A stretch of 64,000 bases of DNA. Origin: CAWCWK01 sp963842125 (GTDB lineage: Bacteria > Pseudomonadota > Alphaproteobacteria > Rhizobiales > CAWCWK01). Below the pieces are notes generated by a model. The model saw only the letters and a list, made by a program, of their open reading frames with translations, did not search any database and had not been told where the DNA came from. The stretch covers positions 1 through 64,000 of the forward strand of contig CAWJFE010000004.1 of NCBI GenBank assembly GCA_963842125.1, given 5' to 3'. Both the position numbers and the translations under genes were made by a program. Of the stretch, positions 1-8,054 are shown piece by piece. Position 1 is the stretch's first letter; each line of letters begins with the position of its first letter.

Positions 1-32
1 GTTTTCGTGAGACGTCTTGTTTTTATATGTCA

Positions 33-100
33 GTCCTATGGAAGGAATTATATCTGGAAGCCCAATGCGTTCGATCTACTGTGCCGCGTAGTCGTTCGAC
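33..100 (+). repeat. 68-bp direct repeat, copy 1
   Basis: This stretch aligns without gaps to 4260-4327. Both begin GTCCTATG and both end in a conserved block around TACTGTGCC and AGTCGTTCGAC. One copy precedes a broken membrane-protein tail and the other precedes an intact membrane-protein gene at 4493, so it may be a shared 5' region or a recombination footprint. Its function is not known. Confidence 0.5.
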
Positions 101-177
101 ATCGTTAGGCCAATACCGCCGGATAGAGGATCGGTACCTTCACAGCGCACCGCAGCGCGCGTCACGAGCGTCGTGAT

Positions 178-546
178 CGTCAGTGGCCAGGCTTATCGAT
201 CAATTTGGAGGGGTATGCGCACGCGTTTCCCGATCGGTATTTCTACGCGCAGAACCTCATGGTCAGGCTTCTGGCCCTCTGGTGCCTATGGACATTCCTG
301 AACGATGCGTGGAAGCCGCTGCAGGGTCTGGCAACGGTTGGAGCGGCCGTTATACTGCTCGCCTATATCGTCGATGCGCGCAGCCTCTTTGAGATTATCG
401 ACGGGCCACCATAGCCCTTTATAGGACCGAGCTTCGAGGAACAGCTGTCTGCCGCCACGCCCTATGGCAAACGGGGCTTCGTCAGCATACCGATCTATCC
501 CATTGGCTGGGGGGCGGCGTTTCCTAGGGACGAGGTTGAGTTTTGA
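178..546 (+). pseudogene. C-terminal remnant of a polytopic membrane protein
   Basis: One frame reads through hydrophobic sequence (AQNLMVRLLALWCLWTF, then GLATVGAAVILLAYI) to a TAG at 412-414. The same frame then continues with protein-like sequence (GKRGFVSIPIYPIGWG) to a TGA at 544-546. That continuation suggests the TAG is a nonsense mutation inside a former coding region. The RYFY-hydrophobic-PIYPIGW arrangement resembles the end of large cell-envelope membrane proteins of the glycosyltransferase-C type, which is an inference from general appearance. The N-terminal part is missing. The short membrane segment at 49155 could be the start of a related gene. No intact start codon was found; the TTG at 205 has no convincing ribosome site. 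Confidence 0.45.
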
Positions 547-577
547 TGGTCGCTTCAAGCCTCGATGCGGTGCCGCA

Positions 578-1428
578 TAATCCCCGCAGGCGCAAGCGAG
601 GCGCCCTACGTGCTCGACGGGCTGATGCACGTGGAAGGCCGGCTCGACATCCGCGAGCACGCGACCGACACGGCGGGCGCTGTCGAGAACGTGCTCGCCC
701 TGTTCCACCTCTTCGGCTACCGCTTCGCACCGCGCGTCCGCGACCTCAACGAGCGGCGCCTCTTCACCATCGAGCGGGGCCGGACCTATGGTGTCGTCGA
801 GCCCATGATCGCGGGTCCGGCGAACCTGCGCGCCGTCAAGGAGAACTGGGACGAGCTCCTGCGCCTCGCTGCCTCGATCCGCTCCGGCACCGTGCCGCCG
901 TCGGTGATCCTGCGGAAGATCGGCGCCTTCCCTCGGCAGAACGCGCTCAACAGGGCGCTGCGCGAGATCGGCCGCATCGAGCGCTCCATCTTCATGGCCG
1001 ACTGGCTGCTCGAGCCCGCCCTGCGCCGACGCTCCAACGCCAACCTGAACAAGGGCGAAAGCCGCCACTTCCTGGTTCGCGCCGTGTTCCTCCATCAGCT
1101 CGGCGAGCTACGCGACCGCTCCGCCAAGATCATGAGCTACCGGGTGTCGGGGCTGAACCTCGTCGTCAACGCCATCGTGCTGTGGAACACCGTCTACCTC
1201 GCCCGGGCCATCGCCTACGTGCGCTCCCAAGGCATCGTACTCGTCAACGAGCGGATCGCCCACGTCGCCCCGCTCAAATGGCGCCACATCGCACTGACCG
1301 GCGACTACCTATGGGCGGAGATCGAGCGACCCTTCGAACGCTTCCGCCCGTTTCGCACCAGACGCTTCAATCCCAACAGCTTCGAAAACGCTTGGCGTAC
1401 AATCCTGCAGAAACTCCCACGGGACCCC
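578..1428 (+). pseudogene. tnpA: Tn3-family transposase, C-terminal fragment with terminal repeat
   Basis: The frame encodes the last third of a Tn3-family DDE transposase. It begins at SEAPYVLDGLMH, continues through HATDTAGAVENVLALFHLFGYRFAPR, and reaches the ALREIGRIERSIFMADW block that carries the catalytic glutamate of the family. It closely matches the intact end of the element at 49850-53735. The N-terminal two thirds and the first catalytic Asp region are missing. The stop seen in the other copy (TTAGCG) is TTGGCG here, so the frame reads on through the terminal inverted repeat at 1391-1428. This is a dead remnant of an element of the same family. Confidence 0.85.
1391..1428 (+). repeat. 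Tn3 38-bp terminal inverted repeat (right end)
   Basis: The 38 bases starting CTTGGCGTACAATCCTGCAG and ending GGGACCCC match, with a few differences, the inverted repeats at 53698-53735 and (in reverse orientation) at 49850-49887 and 37053-37090. It marks the right boundary of the broken Tn3 copy. Confidence 0.85.
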
Positions 1429-1436
1429 GGCCAGCG

Positions 1437-1745
1437 TCAGGCCGTGCGGCCGAAGAGACGCGCGAGAAGACCGCTTCGACTTGCAACCCGCTCCCGGTCG
1501 GCGCGCAACTCCTCGGTCAAAGTACTCCAGCGATCTCGATCCTGCTCGGTACGAGTGAGCTGGTCCTCCAGCATCTCGACGCGAACGAGGGCCACCGCGA
1601 GGGCCTCTTGGAGGCCCCTCGCACCCCCCATTGGAGGGGTCTCAGGAGAAGAGGTGTCGGGAGGGCCCACCCCTTGCGGCGAGCGGCATTCTTGGCGCTC
1701 GACACGGTGATGCCCAACCGCTCGGCGATCTCGGCGTAGGTCAGC
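1437..1745 (-). pseudogene. frameshifted plasmid-type HTH/coiled-coil protein fragment
   Basis: Reading leftwards, the first part encodes LTYAEIAERLGITVSSAKNAARRKGW, a helix-turn-helix-like segment. The continuation (PPDTSSPETPPMGG, then a predicted coiled coil around LEDQLTRTEQDRDRW and a tail GLLARLFGRTA) lies in a different frame. A single frameshift near 1680 therefore separates the two halves. Short proteins with an N-terminal HTH, a linker and a C-terminal coiled coil are common on alphaproteobacterial plasmids and next to transposons; their role is unclear. The remnant directly abuts the Tn3 end at 1428. Confidence 0.5.
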
Positions 1746-1855
1746 GTGACGGTCTGTATGGTGGCCCTCCAGTCGGCCGCCTAGACGGCCCTCCAGAGGA
1801 CCGTCTGAAGGGCCATCGTTGATCGAGGAAGGCTTTCGCCCACTACCCGACCACG

Positions 1856-2173
1856 TCAGACTTTTGCGGCGCGCAGGGCCTCGTTGATGCGGGTTTGCCA
1901 GCCGGGCCCGGCAGCCTTGAACTTATCGACCACGTCCGGGTCGAGCCTGATCGAGACCGCCACCTTGGGGTTGGCCGCGCGGGGCCGACCACCGACGTTG
2001 CGCCGCATGGTCTCGGCCAGCGCTGGGAAGGCCTCGGCGAAGGAGCGAGCCATGCTCAGCTTTTCCTCCGTTGCCTCGGGCGCGTCTGCGTCACTGGCGA
2101 TCAAACGCTGGATGCGCGCCTCCTCCGCATCGGAGGTCGAGGCGATCGCTTTCTTGGAAGACGTGTCGGTCAC
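1856..2173 (-). CDS. brnA: BrnA-family antitoxin
   Basis: This 105-residue protein ends in a ribbon-helix-helix-like segment, PKVAVSIRLDPDVVDKFKAAGPGWQTRINEALR, the signature of BrnA antitoxins. BrnA normally binds and neutralises the BrnT ribonuclease and represses its own operon. The start is a GTG whose last two bases are shared with the TGA stop of the upstream brnT frame, the usual translational coupling in this family. The preceding toxin gene has an internal stop, so this antitoxin may be an orphan. Confidence 0.8.
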   Translation of the reverse strand: MTDTSSKKAIASTSDAEEARIQRLIASDADAPEATEEKLSMARSFAEAFPALAETMRRNVGGRPRAANPKVAVSIRLDPDVVDKFKAAGPGWQTRINEALRAAKV

Positions 2174-2418
2174 AGCAGGCTCCTTTCGCGTCGGCTGGCC
2201 AGGCGCAGGGAGATCACCGAAAGCCCTTCCGCACCGAGATAGGCGAACACCACGGCGACGACGTCGCCCGACAGTACGCCGATCGCCATGTGACGATCGT
2301 GCTGCGCCGGTATCACGACGGCGTCGAGAAAGAACGCCTCATTGAGGTCGGCGAAGTCCAGGCCGTGCTTGACCAGGTTGCTCTGTCGCTTGGGCTAGTC
2401 CCATACGATGTTCGGCAT
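2170..2418 (-). pseudogene. brnT: BrnT-family toxin gene with premature stop
   Basis: From the ATG at 2418 the frame reads MPNIVWD, then TAG, then PKRQSNLVKHGLDFADLNEAFF and on to RLASRRERSLL and a stop overlapping brnA. BrnT proteins normally read WDxxKxxxNxxKHGxxF, so the TAG sits inside the conserved N-terminal motif, at codon 8. The rest of the frame is intact to its end. BrnT is a ribonuclease toxin. The gene looks inactivated by one nonsense mutation while the antitoxin survived. A sequencing error cannot be excluded. Confidence 0.75.
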
Positions 2419-2917
2419 GGTCGAAGGCACACGTTTGTGTATATACAGGAACTAGCCCGCTGACAAGGCGATAGCCACGGACCACCCGTGACCAACGTGC
2501 CGGACAAAAGACCAGTCGGTTTACCAGCGAATTTTGTTCTCACACCATACGCACTAAAGTGATTTACGACCGGATTTTTCGTCGACATCGGCGCTGAGCT
2601 GGCCTCCAGATGCAAAGAAGTCCCCGCTATCGGCGGGGCCTTCCCTTGGCCTCGCTTCGCATCAGGGCGCTAGGCGCTGATGGCGTTGCGGGCGTCCTTG
2701 ATAAGGCCGGCGGCCTCGTTGTAGCTCAGGCTGAGCTTGACCGCGCCGGTGGCGGGCAGGGAGAGAGCAATGCGCCCAGTCCCCGGCAGCTGGACACCCG
2801 CAAGAACTGCTTCGATTGATCGGCATTGGGCGGCCTGAGGCGGGTCTGGGCATTTCCCGGCTGGGGTCGGAGCGATCCGGGGTGCTTTCGAGCGTTATCA
2901 GCCGGTTTCGGACGGAC
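2419..2917. other. intergenic region with hairpin and a short reading-frame remnant
   Basis: There is no intact gene. A GC hairpin (CCCCGC-TATC-GGCGGGG) lies at about 2623-2639 and is followed by CCTTCCCTT, so it may be a terminator. On the minus strand, 2670-2820 reads LSLPATGAVKLSLSYNEAAG LIKDARNAISA before a TAG; it looks like the tail of an unidentified small protein with no visible start. Confidence 0.4.
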
Positions 2918-4025
2918 TCATCCCATGGCACGTCCCATGGCCCGTCCCATGGCGCGCCGGCGCTCGTGGAAGATGAGGCGGTCGAAGTTGTAGGCGATGT
3001 TGGCGAGCGTCAGTTTGGCCTCGGCGCGGGCAAGGCCGATGGTGCGGATGAAGAGACCGAAGCGGGTCTTCTGATGCGCGAAGACATGCTCGACGACAGC
3101 GCGAATCGACGACTTGCTCGCATTGGCCTCGCGAGTCGCTCTGCGGCATCGACTTGCCCGCTGGCTTGCGTCGATGGATGCGGCTGGTCAGCATCCGTCC
3201 GGCCAGCCACGTCTCGTTCGTCCGCTGAGCGATAGGCGCTATCGGCCCAGACTTGCGAACCGGTGTTCTCTCGGCTCACGAGATGCCGAAGTTGCCGTCC
3301 GTCCGCGGCCGACGCGGAGGTCACCGCGCTCGTCCGGATGAAGCCGAAGCGCTGGTCGATGCTGATATGGGCACTTGTAGCCAAAGACCGGCATCGCGAT
3401 CATCGGCAGCGGCGTGCCGTCCGGCGCGATACCGCACCTTGCCGCCGATCTTCAGCGTCCAGCGCGCATCGACGTCCTTCTGGGCCGCCTTGTTCGGCTC
3501 GTCCGGCCAGATCTCGCGGGCGGACTTTCCGGCCTTGATCGCCGCGCGCTCGTCCTCGGTGTTGCGTTGCTTCGGCGCCGGGACCAGCGAGGCATCGACG
3601 ATCTGGCCGGACATCGGGATGTAGCCCTTCTTCTGCAGTTGCCAGTCGAAGGCCTTCATCACCCGCTTCAGGGTGCCGGTCTCGGTCAGCCGGTTGCGGA
3701 AATGCCGGATCGTGTTCTCGTCCGGTGTCGGCGCGCCCAGGTCGAAGCCCAGGAACCGCATCCAGGAAAGCCGGTCGCGGATCATGAATTCCATGCGCGC
3801 GTCGGACAGGTTGTGCTGCGCCTGCAGGATCAACGCCTTGAACATCGAGACGGGGTCGAACGGCGGCCGACCGCCCTTGGACCCGTCGCCGTAGCCCAGG
3901 CCCTCGACCAACCAGGCTCGGAAATACTCGAAGTCCACGGTCGCCTCGAGCACCTCAAGCGGATCGCCGTGCCTGCTCAGACGCTCCAGATGTTCCGACA
4001 ACCCAAATAAGCCCGACTGCCGCAT
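2918..4025 (-). pseudogene. IS5-family transposase, multiply frameshifted
   Basis: The N-terminal half is open from 4025 and reads as an IS5-group DDE transposase: KGGRPPFDPVSMFKALILQ, DENTIRHFRNRL, then GQIVDASLVPAPKQRN, which contains the first catalytic Asp. The remainder is recognisable only by changing frame at least four times: PDGTPLPMIAMPVFGYK, then HISIDQRFGFIRTSAVTSAS, then LTSRIHRRKPAGKSMPQ, then VVEHVFAHQKTRFGLF and AEAKLTLANIAYNFDRL. It ends in a 12-bp tandem repeat coding for MGRA units. The element is decayed, and no convincing terminal inverted repeats were found at either side. Confidence 0.85.
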
Positions 4026-4134
4026 ATCCGCCCCTCCCGAACCTACCCAGAAACTGAATTATATCGGGGCGGAATTGGATAGGTTCTTGAGAGTGTCCAG
4101 CTGCGCGAGAACGGAGAACGTGTCCTCAAAGGCA

Positions 4135-4232
4135 AGAAGACGACATCACCTACTACAAACAACGCTTGACGTGGCAGACGGCCCCCTCCCGCAATGGACT
4201 CCAGAAAATCTGGAGTAGGCGATGTCGTCTTC
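4135..4232. repeat. 19-bp inverted repeat around a 59-bp spacer
   Basis: GAAGACGACATCACCTACT at 4136-4154 pairs with AGTAGGCGATGTCGTCTTC at 4214-4232 with one mismatch. The spacer has no open frame. It may be a remnant of a small mobile element or a long hairpin in the leader upstream of the membrane-protein gene at 4493. Confidence 0.5.
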
Positions 4233-4259
4233 ATAGGATTTCTTAAAGATTAAATTAAA

Positions 4260-4327
4260 GTCCTATGAAAAGAATTCTATCCGTACGTTTAGAGGGCGCG
4301 ATATACTGTGCCACGCAGTCGTTCGAC
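4260..4327 (+). repeat. 68-bp direct repeat, copy 2
   Basis: This is the gapless counterpart of 33-100. It lies 165 bases upstream of the membrane-protein start at 4493, so a promoter or leader role is possible. Confidence 0.5.
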
Positions 4328-4492
4328 CTTACCGGGCGATCTCAGCGATCAAAGCGTCGCAGGCCCCGCCTGCAAAGGCTTGCGGGCCGGAGGGTGGGGC
4401 GATAGGTCGCGCGGGGGGTGCTGGTCCTTTCCGCGCGCCGTATCGCGAAACGCCGCCTTCCTGCGCCGATCCCATCAGAACGGGCCTCGTCC

Positions 4493-6262
4493 ATGCCGCC
4501 ATCGCTTACGAACAGGTCCCTGACGATCCTCTTCGTCGCGATCGCGCTCGTGTCGCTCTGGTTGCGCACGGGCTTTCCGGTCCATGCGATCAGCCATGCC
4601 GGCCATGACGATCTTCTCTTCGTCCGCCTGGCCGGCAGCCTCCTCCAGGGCGACTGGCTGGGGCCCTACGACAATCTGACCCTTGCCAAGGGGCCGGCCT
4701 ATCCGGCCTTCATCGGCCTCGCCAACGTTCTCGGCATACCCTTGAAGGCGGCCGAGCAGGGCCTCTATCTGGTGGCGGCGCTGGCCGGGTCGCTGCTCGT
4801 CGCGCGCCTCGCGGCGTCGCGCGCGCTCGGTCTCACGCTCTTCGCGGTGCTGGCGCTCAACCCGGTGGTCTGGACGGAATCGCTGGCGCGCATCATCCGC
4901 GAGGGTCTCTATCTCGGCCTGTCGCTCGCCGTCATCGTCGCCTGCCTCGCGATCGTCGCCGGCAGGGACGAGACGCGCTGGACGTCATGGATCGGGCGCG
5001 CCGCCGTCTTCGGGCTCGCCATCGCGGCGTTCTGGCTGACGCGCGAGGAGGGCATCTGGCTCGTGCCGTCGCTCGCCCTCCTGACGCTGGGCGGCCTGGC
5101 CGTCCGCATCGCGGCGTCAGGCGCTGCGGGCGCCGGGCGCTTTCGTGCCGCGCGCCGACCGGCATTGGCGCTGCTGGCCGGCGTGCTGATCGGGCTCGCC
5201 GGCATCGCCGGGGTGCAGACCGTCAACCTGGCCCGATACGGCGTCTTCACGACGGTGGAGTTCAAGGCTCCCGGCTTCACGAGCGCCTATGGCGCCCTCA
5301 GTCGGATCGCGCACGAGGACCGGCGCCGCTTCGTCGTCGTGCCGCAGGATGCGCGCGCCAAGGCCTATTCCGTCAGCCCGGCAGCGGCGGAACTGGCTCC
5401 CTATCTGGAGGGTGAGGGCAGTGCGCTCTGGGCGACGATCGGCTGCAACCAGATGTCGGTCGCGCCCTGCCCGGACATTCTCGGCGGCTGGTTCATGTGG
5501 GCGCTGCGCGACGCGGCCAAGGCGGCCGGCCATTACGAGAGCGGCGCCGCGACGGAAGCCTATTACCTCCGCATGGCTGCCGAGATCGACGCGGGCTGCG
5601 AGGCGGGCCGGATCCCTTGCGGGCCACGCCGCGCGACGATGCGACCGCCATTGCGCGCCGGCGATCTCGGCGATGCCGCGGACTTCGTCTGGCCCATCCT
5701 CCACAAGCTCCTCACCTTCGACGGTGCGGAGGGCGTGCGCTCGCCGCCAAGCCTCGGGCCGATCGAGTTGCGGAACTACATGCGGCTCAGCGTCGGACAG
5801 ATCAGCCTCGCCGCCGACATGCCGATCGCCTATCTGCCCGGCGCGTTCGAGACGCGCACCAAGCTCGTCGGCGACATCGCGCGGGGCATCGCCACCGCCT
5901 ATTCCGTAGCGGTGCCCATCCTCTTCGCGACGGGCCTGGCCGGGCTGGCGCTCGCGGCCGTCCTCGCGATCTGGCGCGCGAGCCGGGCTCCGCGCCAGAA
6001 GGTGCACGAAGAGGCGCCTGAAGAGGCGGGGCGCCGGTTCCTCATCCTCCTCAGCACCGCCGTGCTGGGCGGCGTCGCCGCGCGGGTCGTCCTGCTGGCC
6101 TATCTCGAGGTCACGTCGATACCCTCGCTCAACATCCTCTACCTCTCCCCCGCGACGCCGCTCGTGCTGGTCTTCGTCGTGGTCGCCAACTGGCTGGGAT
6201 GGGACGGTCTCGCCCGGCATCGGCGCGCATCGCGGGTCCGTCTTAAGGCGCCTGGCTCATGA
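4493..6262 (+). CDS. polytopic membrane protein, possible GT-C type glycosyltransferase
   Basis: This 589-residue protein has many hydrophobic spans, starting with LTILFVAIALVSLWL near the N-terminus and ending with a pair of spans near residues 520-575. An early loop carries HAGHDDLLFVRLA, with two acidic residues before the second span, which is where GT-C fold enzymes keep their catalytic acid. A large, less hydrophobic central part (roughly residues 255-460) would lie outside the membrane. The ATG at 4493 is preferred over an upstream in-frame start because the extra 25 residues are basic and unlike a signal. The gene is convergent with a GtrA gene and near a family-2 glycosyltransferase, which suggests a role in lipid-linked sugar or envelope glycan assembly. 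The assignment is only by topology and context. Confidence 0.6.
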   Translation: MPPSLTNRSLTILFVAIALVSLWLRTGFPVHAISHAGHDDLLFVRLAGSLLQGDWLGPYDNLTLAKGPAYPAFIGLANVLGIPLKAAEQGLYLVAALAGSLLVARLAASRALGLTLFAVLALNPVVWTESLARIIREGLYLGLSLAVIVACLAIVAGRDETRWTSWIGRAAVFGLAIAAFWLTREEGIWLVPSLALLTLGGLAVRIAASGAAGAGRFRAARRPALALLAGVLIGLAGIAGVQTVNLARYGVFTTVEFKAPGFTSAYGALSRIAHEDRRRFVVVPQDARAKAYSVSPAAAELAPYLEGEGSALWATIGCNQMSVAPCPDILGGWFMWALRDAAKAAGHYESGAATEAYYLRMAAEIDAGCEAGRIPCGPRRATMRPPLRAGDLGDAADFVWPILHKLLTFDGAEGVRSPPSLGPIELRNYMRLSVGQISLAADMPIAYLPGAFETRTKLVGDIARGIATAYSVAVPILFATGLAGLALAAVLAIWRASRAPRQKVHEEAPEEAGRRFLILLSTAVLGGVAARVVLLAYLEVTSIPSLNILYLSPATPLVLVFVVVANWLGWDGLARHRRASRVRLKAPGS

Positions 6263-6679
6263 GCTTCGGGACATCACGGTCCTGGCCGCGACGAAGTTGA
6301 ACGCCATGCCCAGCACCGACCCGATCGCGAGGGCGGCGACCGGGTTGGCGTGGAAGAAGGCGCCGTTGAGGACGAGGACGAGATAGGCCCCGTTCGTCAC
6401 GCTCCAGCCGACGAGGTTCGCGCCCGCATAGCGGACCCACTCGCCCAGCCAGGGCTTGCGGCTGGCGAAGGTGTAGCGCCGGTTCAGCCACCAGGTCGCC
6501 GTGACCGCGACGGCGAAGCCGACGACCTGCCCCCGGATCGGACCCAGACCGTCCTGAAGGCTCCACAGCACGCCCGCGTTGACGACGAAGCCGACCGTGC
6601 CGACGAGACCGAACGCGACGATCTGCCGGACGAGGGGCTGGGCGACAAAGGTGCCGACGAGGCGGACAGGCAACCGCAT
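6257..6679 (-). CDS. GtrA-like membrane protein
   Basis: This protein of 140 residues has four hydrophobic segments and the GtrA-family pattern: FGLVGTVGFVVNAGVLW in the first span, ATWWLNRRYTFASR after the second, and GWSVTNGAYLVLV later. GtrA proteins are thought to help translocate undecaprenyl-phosphate-linked sugars across the inner membrane. The divergently transcribed gene at 6869 is a DPM1-like glycosyltransferase that could supply such a substrate. An in-frame ATG at 6715 would add 12 residues; the ATG at 6679 has an AGGG about seven bases upstream. The gene overlaps the end of the convergent membrane-protein gene by six bases. Confidence 0.8.
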   Translation of the reverse strand: MRLPVRLVGTFVAQPLVRQIVAFGLVGTVGFVVNAGVLWSLQDGLGPIRGQVVGFAVAVTATWWLNRRYTFASRKPWLGEWVRYAGANLVGWSVTNGAYLVLVLNGAFFHANPVAALAIGSVLGMAFNFVAARTVMSRSS

Positions 6680-6868
6680 GATTGCCCTGACGGGCCCGGC
6701 TTCGCGATGGGTCATGCTGCGGGCTGATAGACGATCGCCGTCACGACGGTAAGTCTCGATATAACAAGGCAGAAATCCGGTATGGCGGCCCCCGGCGGCT
6801 TGATCTCGGCGGGATTGGCCTGTTTGAAGGGTCGAGAGGACACGTGTCATACGCTGGGGGGCGTATCC

Positions 6869-7954
6869 ATGACTGCCGAAGCCACCGGCCCGACCGCACG
6901 GATCGTAGAGACCGCCGCGACCGCTCAGACCGCTCCGATTACGTGCATCATCGTGCCGGCCTATAACGAGGAAGCGGCGATCGCGCAGACGATCCGCGAC
7001 TACAAGACGGCCTTTCCGGACGCCATCGTGGTCGTGATCGACAACAACTCCTCCGACGCGACCTCGGCCGAGGCCCGCACGGTGCTCGACCCCGAAAGGG
7101 ATTTCCTTCTCCTCGAGAGCCGGCAGGGCAAGGGCGCGGCGGTCAAGACGGGCCTCGGGCGGGTGTCGGCGGACGTCTACGTCATGACCGACGGAGACAA
7201 TACCTATCCCGCCGCCGACGCGGCGCGGCTCCACGCGCATCTTCTGGAGGCGCGCTGCGACATGGTCGTCGGCGACCGGATGGCGTCGGGCACCTATGCG
7301 GCCCAGAACGACCGGCGCGGCCACAGCGCCGGCAACCGCTTCCTGACGCGCTACATCTCCTTCCTGGCGGGCGAGTCCTATAACGACGTCCTGTCGGGCC
7401 TTCGCATCATGTCGCGGCCCTTCGTCGACATGCTCGACATTCGCAGCGCCGGCTTCCAGCTGGAGACGGAGCTCAACGTATCGGCGGCCTATGCGAAGGC
7501 GCGCGTCCATGAGCTGCCCATCGCCTATCTCGCCCGCCCGGAGGGCTCGCACTCCAAGCTGTCGACGGTGCGGGACGGGTTGCGGATCGGCAGCTTCGCC
7601 TTCCTCAACTGGATCGCGTTCTATCCGCTTCAGTTCTTCGGCGCGATCGCCGCCGCGGCGCTGACGGCCTCGCTCGTGTTCGGCCTCTTCGTCATCGGCG
7701 TCTTCCTCGAGACGGGATCGATGCCCTATCCCTCGACCGCCGTCGCGGCCGCCACGATGGGGCTCGTCGGATTGCAGGCGCTCTTCGCCGGGCTGGTGAT
7801 GCGCGTCATCGGCCGCGCCGGCCGCCGGCACGACATCGCCCGCTTCCTCGACAGACGCCGCATCTGGAACGCACGCATGGACGATAGGAGCCGGAGCGTG
7901 GACCGTGGCATGTGCCAAAGCACGGACCAGAGCCTTGACTGGCACGCGGGTTAG
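6869..7954 (+). CDS. family 2 glycosyltransferase (dolichol/polyprenyl-phosphate sugar synthase type)
   Basis: The protein has about 361 residues. It starts with a GT-A domain: CIIVPAYNEEAAIAQTI for nucleotide binding, VVVIDNNSSDATS, and the metal-binding DGDNTY where DxD is expected. The GNRFLTRYISFLAG and DVLSGLRIMSR motifs are typical of polyprenyl-phosphate mannosyl- or glucosyltransferases. Two hydrophobic segments follow the catalytic domain (around ALTASLVFGLFVIGVFL and VAAATMGLVGLQALFAGLVM), anchoring it to the inner membrane. The start chosen is the ATG at 6869; 29 upstream in-frame codons do not look coding. It probably transfers a sugar to a lipid carrier, working with the GtrA-like protein encoded divergently. 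Confidence 0.85.
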   Translation: MTAEATGPTARIVETAATAQTAPITCIIVPAYNEEAAIAQTIRDYKTAFPDAIVVVIDNNSSDATSAEARTVLDPERDFLLLESRQGKGAAVKTGLGRVSADVYVMTDGDNTYPAADAARLHAHLLEARCDMVVGDRMASGTYAAQNDRRGHSAGNRFLTRYISFLAGESYNDVLSGLRIMSRPFVDMLDIRSAGFQLETELNVSAAYAKARVHELPIAYLARPEGSHSKLSTVRDGLRIGSFAFLNWIAFYPLQFFGAIAAAALTASLVFGLFVIGVFLETGSMPYPSTAVAAATMGLVGLQALFAGLVMRVIGRAGRRHDIARFLDRRRIWNARMDDRSRSVDRGMCQSTDQSLDWHAG

Positions 7955-8054
7955 CGTCTCTGCCCTGGCCTGAGAAAGGCCCCATTAACCATATCAATGC
8001 ATCGTCGTGACCTAGGTAAGGGGATTTTCATCCTTTCGCCGGGGGACACCGCAT

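Noticed and set aside
2860..4100. Terminal inverted repeats of the IS5 remnant
   Set aside because: The flanks were compared and no convincing matching pair was found, so element boundaries are not claimed.
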